A DNA stretch of 64,000 bases from Sorangium cellulosum So0157-2 (lineage in GTDB: Bacteria > Myxococcota_A > Polyangia > Polyangiales > Polyangiaceae), in contig NC_021658.1 of the NCBI RefSeq assembly GCF_000418325.1, positions 1,364,001-1,428,000 on the forward strand, in the 5' to 3' direction. Each line of letters begins with the position of its first letter. Within the stretch, counting starts at the first letter, position 1. The position numbers and the translations under genes were made by a program. This document shows positions 1-8,372 of the stretch, piece by piece. The notes beneath the pieces were generated by a model, which ran no database searches, was not told where the DNA came from, and saw only the letters and a program-made list of their open reading frames with translations.

Positions 1-2
1 CG

Positions 3-614
3 GCGAGCGGGATCGTGCTCTCGTTCGGGCTCCTCGTGGGCGCGGACGGGGACACCAACGAGTACCTGGAGCGGCTGCCCGCGTACCTGCACGACCTCGG
101 GGATCAGTGCCCGACGTTCCTCGGGATCGTCTGCCCGTACCCGGAGACGCCGTTCTTCGCGCAGGTGGCGGCCGAAGGGCGCCTCCTGCCCGGGGTGACC
201 AGCCGGGACCTCGACGGGTACACCCTGTGTCACCGTCCGGACCGGCTGCACCCCTCCGAGGCGATCGAGCACTTCCAGCGCCTGAGCCGCACCCTGGGGG
301 GCCTGACCAGCGTGGGCCGCCACCTGTGGAGCCGGCTGATGACGAGCGACCTGCCCCGCTACAAGACGTGCGTCGTGATGTCGGCGCCCGAGGTGATGAG
401 CCTGCGCGCCCCCCTCGCCAACCCCGCGCGCAGCTACATCGCCGGGCGCGACCCGATCGAGGCGTGGGACGCGGCGAGGATGCGGGAGCTCGGGCTCGAG
501 CCGCAGCGCATCGACGCCGCGTCCTGCCGGGCGGATCCGCGGGGCCTCGCCCGCATCCGGCCGCGGCGGGGGAGCGGCCCGGCGGCGGTCGCGCGGGGAG
601 GGGGGCCGTCGTGA
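3..614 (+). CDS. Radical SAM protein, C-terminal part (cut by window edge)
   Basis: The frame is open to the first base of the window, so the N-terminus, including any CxxxCxxC cluster motif, lies outside. What remains is about 203 residues: the end of a TIM barrel followed by a C-terminal extension, with a VCPYPETPFF segment like the P(F/Y)PxTP motif seen late in B12-binding radical SAM proteins (BchE/hopanoid-modifying type). The last 40 residues are Arg/Gly/Ala rich and probably disordered. Its stop overlaps a downstream GTG as GTGA. Assignment to radical SAM is by resemblance of this C-terminal part only; the substrate cannot be told. Confidence 0.5.
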   Translation, partial: ASGIVLSFGLLVGADGDTNEYLERLPAYLHDLGDQCPTFLGIVCPYPETPFFAQVAAEGRLLPGVTSRDLDGYTLCHRPDRLHPSEAIEHFQRLSRTLGGLTSVGRHLWSRLMTSDLPRYKTCVVMSAPEVMSLRAPLANPARSYIAGRDPIEAWDAARMRELGLEPQRIDAASCRADPRGLARIRPRRGSGPAAVARGGGPS

Positions 615-1102
615 GGGGCCGCGCGAGCGGCGCGGCGATCGCCTACTTCGCCCTGGTCCACGCGCTGGCCGTCGTCTCCTCGGCGCGCGGGAGCGCCAGC
701 GCGGCGGGCCCGCCATCGCGCGCGGGTGGCCGCGACGCGGAGCGGGCCGCCGCAGGGCTCAGTCCCGGGGGCGACGCCGCGGGGGCGCCATGCCCCCCGC
801 GCGGTCCCGGGCCGCGGCCGCGCGGCCCGGCGGCTTTGCCTCGTCGGGCGCGCTGGCCCGCGCCCGCGCGCCGGCCCCGCTGCCCCGCGGCCTGTCCTCG
901 TCGGCCGCGCGGCCCGGCGGCTTTGCCTCGTCGGCCGCGCCGCTCCGCGCCCGCGCCCGCGCTCCGGCCGCGCTGCTCCGGGGCCTGTCCTCGTCGGCCG
1001 CGCCGGCCTCGTCGCTCCGGGCGTCGCCAGGAGCGTCGTGGTGGTCGCGGCGGACCTGCACCTTGCGCCCCTTCAGCCGGGTGGCGCGCAGCGCCTCGAT
1101 GA
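611..1102 (+). other. Possible signal-peptide ORF overlapping the helicase antisense
   Basis: A GTG at 611 overlaps the preceding stop (GTGA), the usual arrangement of translationally coupled genes. The first about 30 residues (AIAYFALVHALAVV core, then SARGSASA) read like an export signal. After about residue 45 the frame runs antisense to the Arg/Ala-rich 3' end of the helicase gene and becomes low-complexity Pro/Arg/Ala. It may be a decayed or chance ORF, or a gene whose 3' part was replaced. Only the coupled start and hydrophobic segment are observed. Confidence 0.2.
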
Positions 1103-2786
1103 CGCTGTCCGCCGCGCCGGCCGGCACCTCGACCACGGAGAAGCCGTCCGCGATCTGGATGGCCCCGATGTCGCGAGAGCTCAGCGACGCCTCGTTCGCG
1201 ATCGCGCCGACCAGATCGGCCGGCCGGATGCCCGCGGTGCGCCCCGCGCCGATGTAGAGCCGCGCGACGCTGCCGTCGGCCTCCCGCTCCTCGCGCCCCC
1301 CGCGCCGCGGCCGCCCCGGCGCCTCTCCCGGCCGCCCCGGCGCCTCCCCCGGCCGGCCGCGCGCCCCCGGCGGGCCGCGCCGCGCGCGCTCCGGCGCGGG
1401 CGGCGGCGGCCGGAACGACGGGATCTCCGCCTCCTCCTCCTCCCGATCCCCCTCCGTCGCGCGGTGCGCGAGCTGCACCGCCGCGGCGGCGATGTCCATG
1501 ACGTCGAACTCGTCGGCGAGCCCCTCGACGACGACCCGGAACCGCTCGGCGCCGCCCTGGAGCAGCGCCTCCCGGAGCGACGCCCGCGTCAGCTCGAGGC
1601 GCCGGGCGCGCAGATCGGCCACCGTCGGCAGGGTGGCGGCCTCGATGCGCTGGCCCGTGAGCCGCTCGACGTTGCGCAGCAGGTAGTGCTCGCGCGGCTC
1701 GATCAGCGTGATCGCCGCCCCCTCCCGGCCGGCGCGCCCCGTGCGGCCGATGCGGTGGACGTACACCTCGGCGGCGCAGGGGACGTCGTAGTTGATGACG
1801 TGCGACACGTGCTCGATGTCGAGCCCCCGCGCCGCCACGTCGGTCGCGACGAGCAGGTCGGCCGCGCCGGCGCGGAAGCGCGCCATCACGCGATCCCGGT
1901 GCTCCTGCGAGAAGCCGCCGTGGAGCGCCTGGGCCTCGTAGCCGCGGGCGCGCAGCGCCTCGGTCAGCTCGTCCACCTCGTTGCGCGTGCGGCAGAAGAG
2001 GATCGCCGACGACGGGTCCTCCATGTCGAGCACCCGCGTCAGGGCCGCGGGCTTGTGCGCCCGCGGCACGATGTACGCCGTCTGGCGCACGCGCGGGAGC
2101 TCCCCCGGGGCCGCCTTCTCGACCGCGATCTTGACCCGCACCGGCTCGCGCAGGTGCCGGCCGGCGATGGCGGCGATCCGCGCGGGCAGCGTCGCCGAGA
2201 AGAGCACCGTCTGCCGCTCGCCCGGCGTGGCCGCGAGGATCTCCTCCAGCGCCTCGGCGAACCCCATGTCGAGCATCTCGTCCGCCTCGTCGAGCACGAC
2301 GGTGCGGATGCCGTCGAGGGCGAGCGTGCCGCGGCCGATGTGGTCGAGCGCCCGGCCCGGCGTCGCCACCACGACGTGGACCCCGCGCCGCAGCGCGCGC
2401 AGCTGCTGCCCGAACGGCTGGCCGCCGTAGACCGACAGCACCTGCACGCCGAGCCGGCGGCCGTAGCGGTGCATCGCCTCGGCCACCTGCATGGCGAGCT
2501 CGCGGGTCGGCACGAGCACGAGGGCCACGGGGCGGCCGGGCGGCGCGCTGCCGATCTCCAGCCGCTGGAGCAGCGGCAGCGCGAACGCGGCCGTCTTCCC
2601 GGTGCCGGTGGCGGCCTGCCCGAGCAGGTCGCGCCCGCCGAGGAGGTGCGGGATCGCCTCGCGCTGGATCGGGGTGGGCTCTTCGTAGCCGAGCTCGACG
2701 AGCTCGCCGAGGAGGGCAGGCCCGATGCCGAGAGCGGCGAAGCTGGCGGACGAGGTGGTCGGTTCCACGGCGGCTCCGCGTCTCAT
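759..2786 (-). CDS. deaD: DEAD-box ATP-dependent RNA helicase (DeaD/CsdA-like)
   Basis: A 675-residue cytoplasmic RNA helicase that unwinds or remodels structured RNA with ATP. In order: Q-motif (GYEEPTPIQ), Walker A (ATGTGKT), DEAD box (VLDEADEMLD), SAT motif, then the second RecA domain with ATDVAARGLDIE and the HRIGRTGRAG arginine finger motif. Around residues 500-580 lies a DbpA-type RNA-binding domain (LYIGAGR, ending KGRKVQVRRD), which in the DbpA/DeaD group gives RNA specificity. The tail has two copies of an approximately 30-residue Ala/Arg/Asp repeat containing DEAKPPGRAA and DEDRPR, likely disordered and RNA-binding. It is last in a minus-strand run with the two genes upstream, 61 nt after the preceding stop. 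Confidence 0.93.
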   Translation of the reverse strand: MRRGAAVEPTTSSASFAALGIGPALLGELVELGYEEPTPIQREAIPHLLGGRDLLGQAATGTGKTAAFALPLLQRLEIGSAPPGRPVALVLVPTRELAMQVAEAMHRYGRRLGVQVLSVYGGQPFGQQLRALRRGVHVVVATPGRALDHIGRGTLALDGIRTVVLDEADEMLDMGFAEALEEILAATPGERQTVLFSATLPARIAAIAGRHLREPVRVKIAVEKAAPGELPRVRQTAYIVPRAHKPAALTRVLDMEDPSSAILFCRTRNEVDELTEALRARGYEAQALHGGFSQEHRDRVMARFRAGAADLLVATDVAARGLDIEHVSHVINYDVPCAAEVYVHRIGRTGRAGREGAAITLIEPREHYLLRNVERLTGQRIEAATLPTVADLRARRLELTRASLREALLQGGAERFRVVVEGLADEFDVMDIAAAAVQLAHRATEGDREEEEAEIPSFRPPPPAPERARRGPPGARGRPGEAPGRPGEAPGRPRRGGREEREADGSVARLYIGAGRTAGIRPADLVGAIANEASLSSRDIGAIQIADGFSVVEVPAGAADSVIEALRATRLKGRKVQVRRDHHDAPGDARSDEAGAADEDRPRSSAAGARARARSGAADEAKPPGRAADEDRPRGSGAGARARASAPDEAKPPGRAAAARDRAGGMAPPRRRPRD

Positions 2787-2847
2787 GGCCTCGCGCCGGC
2801 GTCATGGCAAGCCGGCAGGCGGCGCGGCGCGCGCGCCCGCGTCCCGG

Positions 2848-3294
2848 TCAGCCGAGCCTCGCGGCGAGGGCGCGGTACCGCTCGGACAGGCGCGCGGCGT
2901 CCACCCGGCCGAGGAGCGCGCGCGCGGCCTCCTCGGCGCGGGGGCTGCCCTGGGGCGCGCGGCTCATCGCCTCGAGGTGGAGCTCGAGCGCGCGCCTCTG
3001 CTCCGCGAGCGCCTGCGCGGCCCTGCCCCGGAGCTCGAGGATCTCGGCCTGCTCCGCGCAGAGCGCCGCGTACGCGCCGATCTTCTCGGGGTCGCCGAGC
3101 AGCGTGGCTGCGCCCGCGGCGTCGACCCGGTCGAGCATGTCCCGCATCGGGCCGAAGAGGCCGTCCGCGGCGGTGCGGACGAGCAGCTCCGCCTCGTCGA
3201 GCTGGCCGGCGCGCCGGAGCCCGGCGATCCGGCCGATGGCCTCGGCGAGCTGCTCGATCATGCGGAGGAGGTAATCGCGCTGCCTGAGCGACAT
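2848..3294 (-). CDS. DUF6483-like helical protein
   Basis: A 148-residue soluble protein predicted to be almost entirely helical. It starts with RDYLLRMIEQLAEAIGRI, the opening typical of small Firmicutes and proteobacterial proteins annotated DUF6483, and carries Ala/Leu/Glu-rich heptad-like helices to the end. The ATG at 3294 has GGGAGA upstream. It lies 22 nt after the DUF3565-DUF1971 gene and 61 nt before the helicase, probably in one transcript. No function is known for this family; the assignment rests on the N-terminal motif and size. Confidence 0.55.
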   Translation of the reverse strand: MSLRQRDYLLRMIEQLAEAIGRIAGLRRAGQLDEAELLVRTAADGLFGPMRDMLDRVDAAGAATLLGDPEKIGAYAALCAEQAEILELRGRAAQALAEQRRALELHLEAMSRAPQGSPRAEEAARALLGRVDAARLSERYRALAARLG

Positions 3295-3316
3295 GAGGTC
3301 TCCCGATCGATCCTGG

Positions 3317-3781
3317 TCACGCGCCCTTCGTGTGAAACTCCACGAAGAACCTGACCGGGCCGTCCGGCTCGACGTGGTGCAGCACCTCCGGCGCGACGAT
3401 CCCGGGGGTCTCCGGGGTGAGCAGGAGCTCTCGCGCCGCGGGCCCCTCGACGCGATAGCGGAGCTGCCCCGAGAGCACGTGGATCACCCCCCACACCCCG
3501 GGCTTCGTCGCGTGGTTCTTCCGAAGCCCGCCGGGGATCGTGCCCTCGTCGAACTCCGGGGTCCGCTTGTAGGCGACCAGCCCGCCCGGCATGTCGAGCC
3601 GATCGCAGCGCGCGCAATCGAGCTCGGTGCCGAGCATCGAGGCGCGGCCCTCGGCGGTGAGCACCCACGGGCGCAGGAGGAAAGGGGGCTTGTGCCGGAC
3701 GTGCTGACCGTGACCGCAGCTCAGCTCGGCCACCCAGTCGCCCGCGTCGTCGTTGTGGTAGCCCGTGATCGGTCGGAGCAT
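3317..3781 (-). CDS. DUF3565-DUF1971 fusion protein (YeaR/TehB-like cupin)
   Basis: 154 residues in two parts. Residues 1-60 match DUF3565: ITGYHNDDAGDWVAELSCGH followed by GQHVRHKPP and CARCD, a probable small metal-binding module. Residues about 65-150 match DUF1971 (PEFDEGTIPGGLRKNHATK, then GVIHVLSGQLRY and VLHHVEPD), the small cupin of YeaR and of TehB fusions, linked in enterobacteria to nitrate/NO-induced genes and tellurite resistance. The HxH-type cupin residues (HV, HHVEPD) are present. First gene of the minus-strand run toward the helicase and divergent from the dipeptidase-like gene. The activity is unknown. Confidence 0.8.
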   Translation of the reverse strand: MLRPITGYHNDDAGDWVAELSCGHGQHVRHKPPFLLRPWVLTAEGRASMLGTELDCARCDRLDMPGGLVAYKRTPEFDEGTIPGGLRKNHATKPGVWGVIHVLSGQLRYRVEGPAARELLLTPETPGIVAPEVLHHVEPDGPVRFFVEFHTKGA

Positions 3782-4039
3782 GCCGGCTTTTATCCCCGAG
3801 GGCTGGCTGCGATGCCAGCGCGGGAGAAGGAACAGCAGAGCGGTTCGAGGACGTCAAGCGAGGCTCGCGGCGCCGGCTGGGAGGGACACAATCCTCTGCC
3901 GTCAGGTGCTTCTTCGTGGGTCGAAGGCGCATACGAGCCCACTCGTGCGCCGCACCACGACGCCGCTGGGCGCCGCGGTATCGACGGCCGGGGGCACGAT
4001 CCGGCCGTCGCGCGGGCCGTCCTACCGCTGAGATCGCGT

Positions 4040-4047
4040 GATACGCT
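4040..4047 (+). promoter_or_regulatory. Extended -10 promoter, probably leaderless transcript
   Basis: TGATACGCT (extended -10, TGnTAnnnT) ends 6 nt before the ATG at 4054, and no Shine-Dalgarno sequence lies between. Initiation about 7 nt after the hexamer would begin at the start codon itself. No clear -35 is seen. Confidence 0.4.
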
Positions 4048-4053
4048 CGGATC

Positions 4054-5577
4054 ATGCGCACACGCCTCTCCTTCGCGCTCCTCGCCGCCGCGTCGCTCGC
4101 GGCGTGCGTTCCTCCCCAGGCGACCGCGGAGTCGCCCGATCCCTTCGCGACGGCCGAGCGCGAGACCGCGCCGTGGACCGAGCCCGCGCCCGAGATCGTG
4201 GAGAGCCCGGTGGGGCCCGAGACGCCGGAGCAGCGGGCCGCGCGGCTGCTCGCCAAGGCGACCCTCGTGGACGGCCACAGCAGCGTGCCCTCGCCGCTCC
4301 TCGGCGGCGCGCCCCGCCGGGCGAGCCCGGACCACGAGGCGACGGCCGAGGAGCTCGCCAGGATGAAGGCGTCGGGCGTCGCCGGCGCGTTCTTCTCGAT
4401 CCACGTCGGCGCGTCCTCGGCGCAGGCCTCGTTCAGCGGCGGCGCCGCGCGCCGCGCGCTCGATCTCATCGACGCGACCCACCGGCAGATCGAGCGCCAC
4501 CGCGACGCGCTGGTGCTCGCGCGGAGCGCGCGGGACGTGCGCCGCGCCAAGCGCGAGGGGAAGATCGCCGCGCTCCTGAGCGTCGACGGCGGGCACGCCA
4601 TCGAGAACTCCCTGCCGGCGCTGCGCTCGCTCTACCGGCTCGGCGTCCGCAGCATGGCGCTCACGCACACCACCACGAACAGCTGGGCGGACTCCGCGGG
4701 AGGGCCCCTCGAGCCCGGGCTCGCCCGCCACCGCGGCCTCTCCTCCTTCGGCGAGACCGTGGTCCGCGAGATGCAACGGATCGGCATGCTTGTCGACCTG
4801 TCGCACGCGTCGGACGACACGTTCCAGGACGTCATGAAGGTGGCCAAGGCGCCGGTCATCACCTCGTCCACGATGCCCGCCGCCGGCCACCTCCGGCGCA
4901 ACCTCGACGACTACATGCTGCGCGCCGTCGCGGAGAACGGCGGCGTCGTCCTGGTGAACTCCTGGGCGCTCTTCCTCGACGCGACCTACGCGGAGCAGTC
5001 CGAGCGCTTCGCGCAGAAGCACGGGGCGCACCTCAAGGAGCTCGGCGAGCGGCTCCAGGGCGACGCGCAGGCGCTCCGCGAGGAGATCGAGAAGCTCAAG
5101 GCCCAGGAAGCGCCGATGACGCCGCCGCCGCCGTCGCGGATCGCGGACCATATCGATTACATGGTGAAGATCGCGGGGCTCGATCACGTCGCCGTCGGCT
5201 CGGTCTTCGGGGAGGGCGAGGCGCTCCAGGCGGGGAGCGCCGGCGCCGACGGGCTCACCGGCGTCACGCTGGAGCTGCTCCGCCGCGGCTACTCGGAGGG
5301 GGACATCCTCAGCCTGCTGGGCGGGAACTTCGTGCGGGCCCTCGAGCAAGCCGAGGCCTACGCGGCCGCCACGGCGACCACGCTGTCCGGGCACGGCAGC
5401 ACGCGGCAGCTCACCGCGGCCGAGCTGCGCGAGCTGCAGCTGCTGGACACGCCGCCGCCGCCCCCGTCGTCGCGGGGGCCGCAGTGGTGGATGGCGCCGC
5501 CGCCCGCGCCGGCCGCGCGGCCCGCGAAGGTCGCGGCGCCGCCGCCCCCGCCGCCGGAGCTCGCGCCGTCGCGGTAG
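4054..5577 (+). CDS. Membrane dipeptidase (M19)-like lipoprotein, metal site degenerate
   Basis: 507 residues with a lipoprotein signal (LLAAASLAAC) and an M19 renal-dipeptidase-type barrel: VDGGHAIENSLPALRSLYRL, LTHTTTNSWADS and VDLSHAS are diagnostic. M19 enzymes hydrolyse dipeptides at a dinuclear zinc site. Here most ligands are altered: the usual HxD is HSS, the bridging Glu (VEGGH) is Asp (VDGGH), the second His (SHS) is SST, and the late GSDFDG is GSVFGEG; only the VDLSH histidine is conserved. A 40-residue Lys/Glu segment is inserted near residue 330 and the C-terminus is Pro/Ala rich. Likely a periplasmic or outer-membrane protein that is catalytically dead or repurposed. Confidence 0.8.
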   Translation: MRTRLSFALLAAASLAACVPPQATAESPDPFATAERETAPWTEPAPEIVESPVGPETPEQRAARLLAKATLVDGHSSVPSPLLGGAPRRASPDHEATAEELARMKASGVAGAFFSIHVGASSAQASFSGGAARRALDLIDATHRQIERHRDALVLARSARDVRRAKREGKIAALLSVDGGHAIENSLPALRSLYRLGVRSMALTHTTTNSWADSAGGPLEPGLARHRGLSSFGETVVREMQRIGMLVDLSHASDDTFQDVMKVAKAPVITSSTMPAAGHLRRNLDDYMLRAVAENGGVVLVNSWALFLDATYAEQSERFAQKHGAHLKELGERLQGDAQALREEIEKLKAQEAPMTPPPPSRIADHIDYMVKIAGLDHVAVGSVFGEGEALQAGSAGADGLTGVTLELLRRGYSEGDILSLLGGNFVRALEQAEAYAAATATTLSGHGSTRQLTAAELRELQLLDTPPPPPSSRGPQWWMAPPPAPAARPAKVAAPPPPPPELAPSR

Positions 5578-5793
5578 GCTCGCTCGGCGGGCCGGCCGGG
5601 AACTCGGCGCGGAGCTCGGCGCGGAAGCTGAGCGACCGCCGCCTCCGCGCGGCGACGTCTCGGGGCATCCAGCTCCCCAAGGTCCGGGAGATCATCCCCC
5701 TCCTGACGAGGAAGATACGACCTCTCCTTTCGAGCGAACCGTAGGCTCGGGGCTCGTCACCGGCTTCCTCTTCGACAGCAGGACCCACGACGA
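5578..5793. other. Convergent intergenic region, no gene seen
   Basis: Spacer between the dipeptidase-like stop and the 3' end of the exported-protein operon. No ORF with coding character and no strong hairpin followed by a T tract is visible. Confidence 0.5.
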
Positions 5794-6900
5794 TCAAATT
5801 CCGCCTGAGATATCGCTCACGGTCACGAGAGAGGTGATCCCTTCGATCGTCAACCCCGGCGGCGTCCGGCACATCACCCCGAACTGTAGCTCTTTACCGA
5901 TGAGCTCCGTGCCGGCCTGGTGCAACTTACGAACGCCGGCGATCTTCGAGAGTGCGCCGGTGTCTTGCATGATCCCATCCCTATCGTACCACATGAGCCG
6001 GCAGCTCGGGCAAGTCGCGCCGCCCACGCAGGAGTTCAAGTTCGAGCTACTTGTGTTGTATAGATCCGAGTAGTAGACCGTCGTGTCTGTGACGCTGCGA
6101 TTATGCTCCCGACTGTCGTCCGAGGGTGGAGCGATCGGGCAGAAGATATCGACGGGAGAGCTCCCGAGGTTCGTGGCCCCATACCCGTGCCGATAGACGC
6201 TCGCGATCGCACCTTCCGTGCCCGCCGCCGAACATTCGATGCCGCTCGTCTGAACGTAGTTCCAGCCGCTGGTCGATATCGTGGTGTCGTCCTCTGGATC
6301 GCCGCTTCCGTGAGTGCAGTCACCCGTGAGCTGGCAGAGCTTGGCCTTGTAACCGAGAATCGCCGTTCGTTCGGGCACCGAGCACACGAACTCCAGGCCC
6401 TTCACGACGGTATCCTCTTGGGCCTCCAGCGTGGTGCCGTTGCCCGTACCGCCCGCCCACTGGCCACCGCCGCTCGTCGACCCCGCCACGTCGAGCCGAC
6501 CGACGCCGGAGCCGCCGGTGTTCGAGACCGAGGCGCTGTAGTAAACAAAGCTATCGGAGGCGCGCATCGCGGCGTAGCAGCTCACGGTCCGCGTCCCCGC
6601 TCCTCTGCGATCGAAGTAGACGATCGCCGAGAGCGCATCCCCCCAGCGCTTGGCGTTGAACGCCGTCGTCCCGTTCGAGCCCCAGCGGCCCGACAAGGCG
6701 ATCGGGCAGATGACGTCGCGCTCCGAGGTGCCGGAGTTGTAAATCGCGCCGCTCGAATCCATCCGATCGGTGGCCTCCGGGTACGCGAATGTACACTCTG
6801 CCCCCCCGTTCTTCATCAGCCAGGCTTTGTGCGTCGCGAGCGCCGAATGGCTCAACGAGAGAGCTGCGGCGACGAGCGCCACGATTGTGATCTTCTTCAT
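5794..6900 (-). CDS. Exported protein with two copies of a Cys-containing domain
   Basis: 368 residues with a clear Sec signal (MKKITIVALVAAALSLSHSALA). I place the start at the ATG at 6900 because AGGTG lies just upstream; a GTG at 6909 is also in frame. The mature protein holds two related domains of about 160 residues. Each opens with a cysteine-containing ECTF/ECSA segment, continues to (V/I)xCPIA, and closes with an aromatic-xx-C stretch (LEFVCSVPERTAILGY; LQFGVMCRTPPGLTIEG). The same layout occurs once in the next gene upstream. I do not recognise the family; disulfide-stabilised beta domains are likely. Third gene of a minus operon, 12 nt after the preceding stop. Confidence 0.75.
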   Translation of the reverse strand: MKKITIVALVAAALSLSHSALATHKAWLMKNGGAECTFAYPEATDRMDSSGAIYNSGTSERDVICPIALSGRWGSNGTTAFNAKRWGDALSAIVYFDRRGAGTRTVSCYAAMRASDSFVYYSASVSNTGGSGVGRLDVAGSTSGGGQWAGGTGNGTTLEAQEDTVVKGLEFVCSVPERTAILGYKAKLCQLTGDCTHGSGDPEDDTTISTSGWNYVQTSGIECSAAGTEGAIASVYRHGYGATNLGSSPVDIFCPIAPPSDDSREHNRSVTDTTVYYSDLYNTSSSNLNSCVGGATCPSCRLMWYDRDGIMQDTGALSKIAGVRKLHQAGTELIGKELQFGVMCRTPPGLTIEGITSLVTVSDISGGI

Positions 6901-6912
6901 GCCGTTCACCTG

Positions 6913-7503
6913 TCAATTCGACGAGACCGTTGCTTCGTAGGAGCCTATGATGGAGCTAGCTGGCATTTCGCAGGCCAGACCCCACTCAACCGAGGTCTGC
7001 GACGTGAAAGGGTTGCTCCAGGAGATGGTGTTGAACTCACTGACAGGAGTCATGTAGGACCCCGCCGGCGCGCTGGCGCAACCCCCGGCGGTGGAGCACG
7101 CGTAGCGGGAGGTGCCCCAGACGATGCTGCCGCCGATCGATTGCGTGAACGGTGTGCAGCGCACCGAATCTCCCGGATTATAGTCCTTGACCTCGGCCTT
7201 CATTTCGGTCGCGGTCACTTCGGTCGCCATGCTTGATGAGAGCGAATCCCCGTAGTAGGCGGTCGCGCGCCTCGTGATCGGGCAAACGACAAACACGGGC
7301 GCAGAAACGTCGAACCTGACCGAGGTCCTCTGCACCGAGTGCGTCAGGTCGTCTTGAGCACCACTGAACGCAGCGCGGCAGCGGGTGCCGCTCATGTTGA
7401 CGTGGTTCGGACCTCGAGTGTAGACGTACTGCGCGTGCGCCCCGACCGTGACCAGGCCGATCGCGCAGAAGGCCAGCGCCCCTATTCGTACCTTGTGTCT
7501 CAT
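6913..7503 (-). CDS. Exported single-domain paralogue of the downstream protein
   Basis: 196 residues with a Sec signal (RIGALAFCAIGLVTVGAHAQ). One domain with CRAAFSGA near the start, VFVVCPI in the middle, a Cys pair around GTSRYACSTAGGC, and a closing VEWGLACEMPASSIIGSY that aligns with the two domain ends of the following gene. AGGAG sits 6 nt before the ATG. Function unknown; the shared architecture shows that the two genes arose by duplication or domain gain. Conserved cysteines and the signal peptide indicate an extracytoplasmic location. Confidence 0.75.
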   Translation of the reverse strand: MRHKVRIGALAFCAIGLVTVGAHAQYVYTRGPNHVNMSGTRCRAAFSGAQDDLTHSVQRTSVRFDVSAPVFVVCPITRRATAYYGDSLSSSMATEVTATEMKAEVKDYNPGDSVRCTPFTQSIGGSIVWGTSRYACSTAGGCASAPAGSYMTPVSEFNTISWSNPFTSQTSVEWGLACEMPASSIIGSYEATVSSN

Positions 7504-7580
7504 ACCGTTCTCCTCTGTTCTCCGTTCACTTCGACGTCGAGCCGATCAAGGCTCCACGCCGCGCCGCGGCAGCGCAGCTC

Positions 7581-8372
7581 TCATCGCCGAGAGCCGCGCT
7601 CCACGGGCTCGTCGAGGCCGTCCCGAGGCAGCTCCTCCGGAAGTACGGGGCTGTCCGGCGGCGGCGCGTCGAGGATCCAGGTGACCTCCACCCGATCGCC
7701 GTCGTGCTCGATCAAGCCGCTGCGCATCTTGCCAGCTTGCCAGCCGTGGAACTCGCCGGTCCGGGTGATGACCTCGGTGGCCTCCTCCGCTTTCGCCGTG
7801 GACGCGTGGACGACCGTCACGGCGCAGCCTTTCGCGTAGCACTCCAGCGGCTCGAACGCCCCCGCGGCCCCCAGCTGCGCGAGCTTGCTCGTCCACGCGT
7901 CGACGACGGCCGACGCAGGCGCGAACAAGCGGTGGTCCGGGCCTGAACCCCGGAGCGCACGCAAGACACGATCTCGATGCTCGCGCGGCGATGGCTCCCT
8001 GAGCGGCTCGGCGGGCTCGCTCGGAGGCGGCCCCGGATCGATGGGCCGGTCGGGCGGAGAGGCAGCGCCGGCGGCGTGCTCATCCGCGTGAGCGTGCTGC
8101 GCGCGCTCCTCCGCTCCCGGGGCGGCGTTCGGGGCGACCGAGCCTCGCCGCGACGGGCTGTCTTCGTGCTGCTGCTCGCGCTCTGGGAGCGTCGCCCGGG
8201 CGCCGAGCTCATAGGCGAAGAACAGCGACCCGATCACCGCGCAGCCAGCGAGCAGCCGCCCTATCAAGCGGCCGTTGGAGCGCTCCGCCCGAGGCCCCGG
8301 AGAGCTCGAGTCCTGTGGGTTCGAATGCAGCCCCGTCCCTGTCCCGGTATCATGCTTGACCAGCTGACTCAT
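7581..8372 (-). CDS. Single-pass membrane protein, unknown function
   Basis: 263 residues: a short cytoplasmic N-terminus, one transmembrane helix (LIGRLLAGCAVIGSLFFAYEL, about residues 36-56), a long Pro/Glu/Ala-rich linker with SPRREHR-like charged runs, then a folded C-terminal domain (about 135-245) containing FEPLECYAKGCAVTVVHAS and RVEVTWILDAPP. The two cysteines in that domain suggest a disulfide and a periplasmic face. It heads the minus-strand operon with the two exported proteins, 77 nt upstream of the next gene. Not matched to a named family. Confidence 0.65.
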   Translation of the reverse strand: MSQLVKHDTGTGTGLHSNPQDSSSPGPRAERSNGRLIGRLLAGCAVIGSLFFAYELGARATLPEREQQHEDSPSRRGSVAPNAAPGAEERAQHAHADEHAAGAASPPDRPIDPGPPPSEPAEPLREPSPREHRDRVLRALRGSGPDHRLFAPASAVVDAWTSKLAQLGAAGAFEPLECYAKGCAVTVVHASTAKAEEATEVITRTGEFHGWQAGKMRSGLIEHDGDRVEVTWILDAPPPDSPVLPEELPRDGLDEPVERGSRR

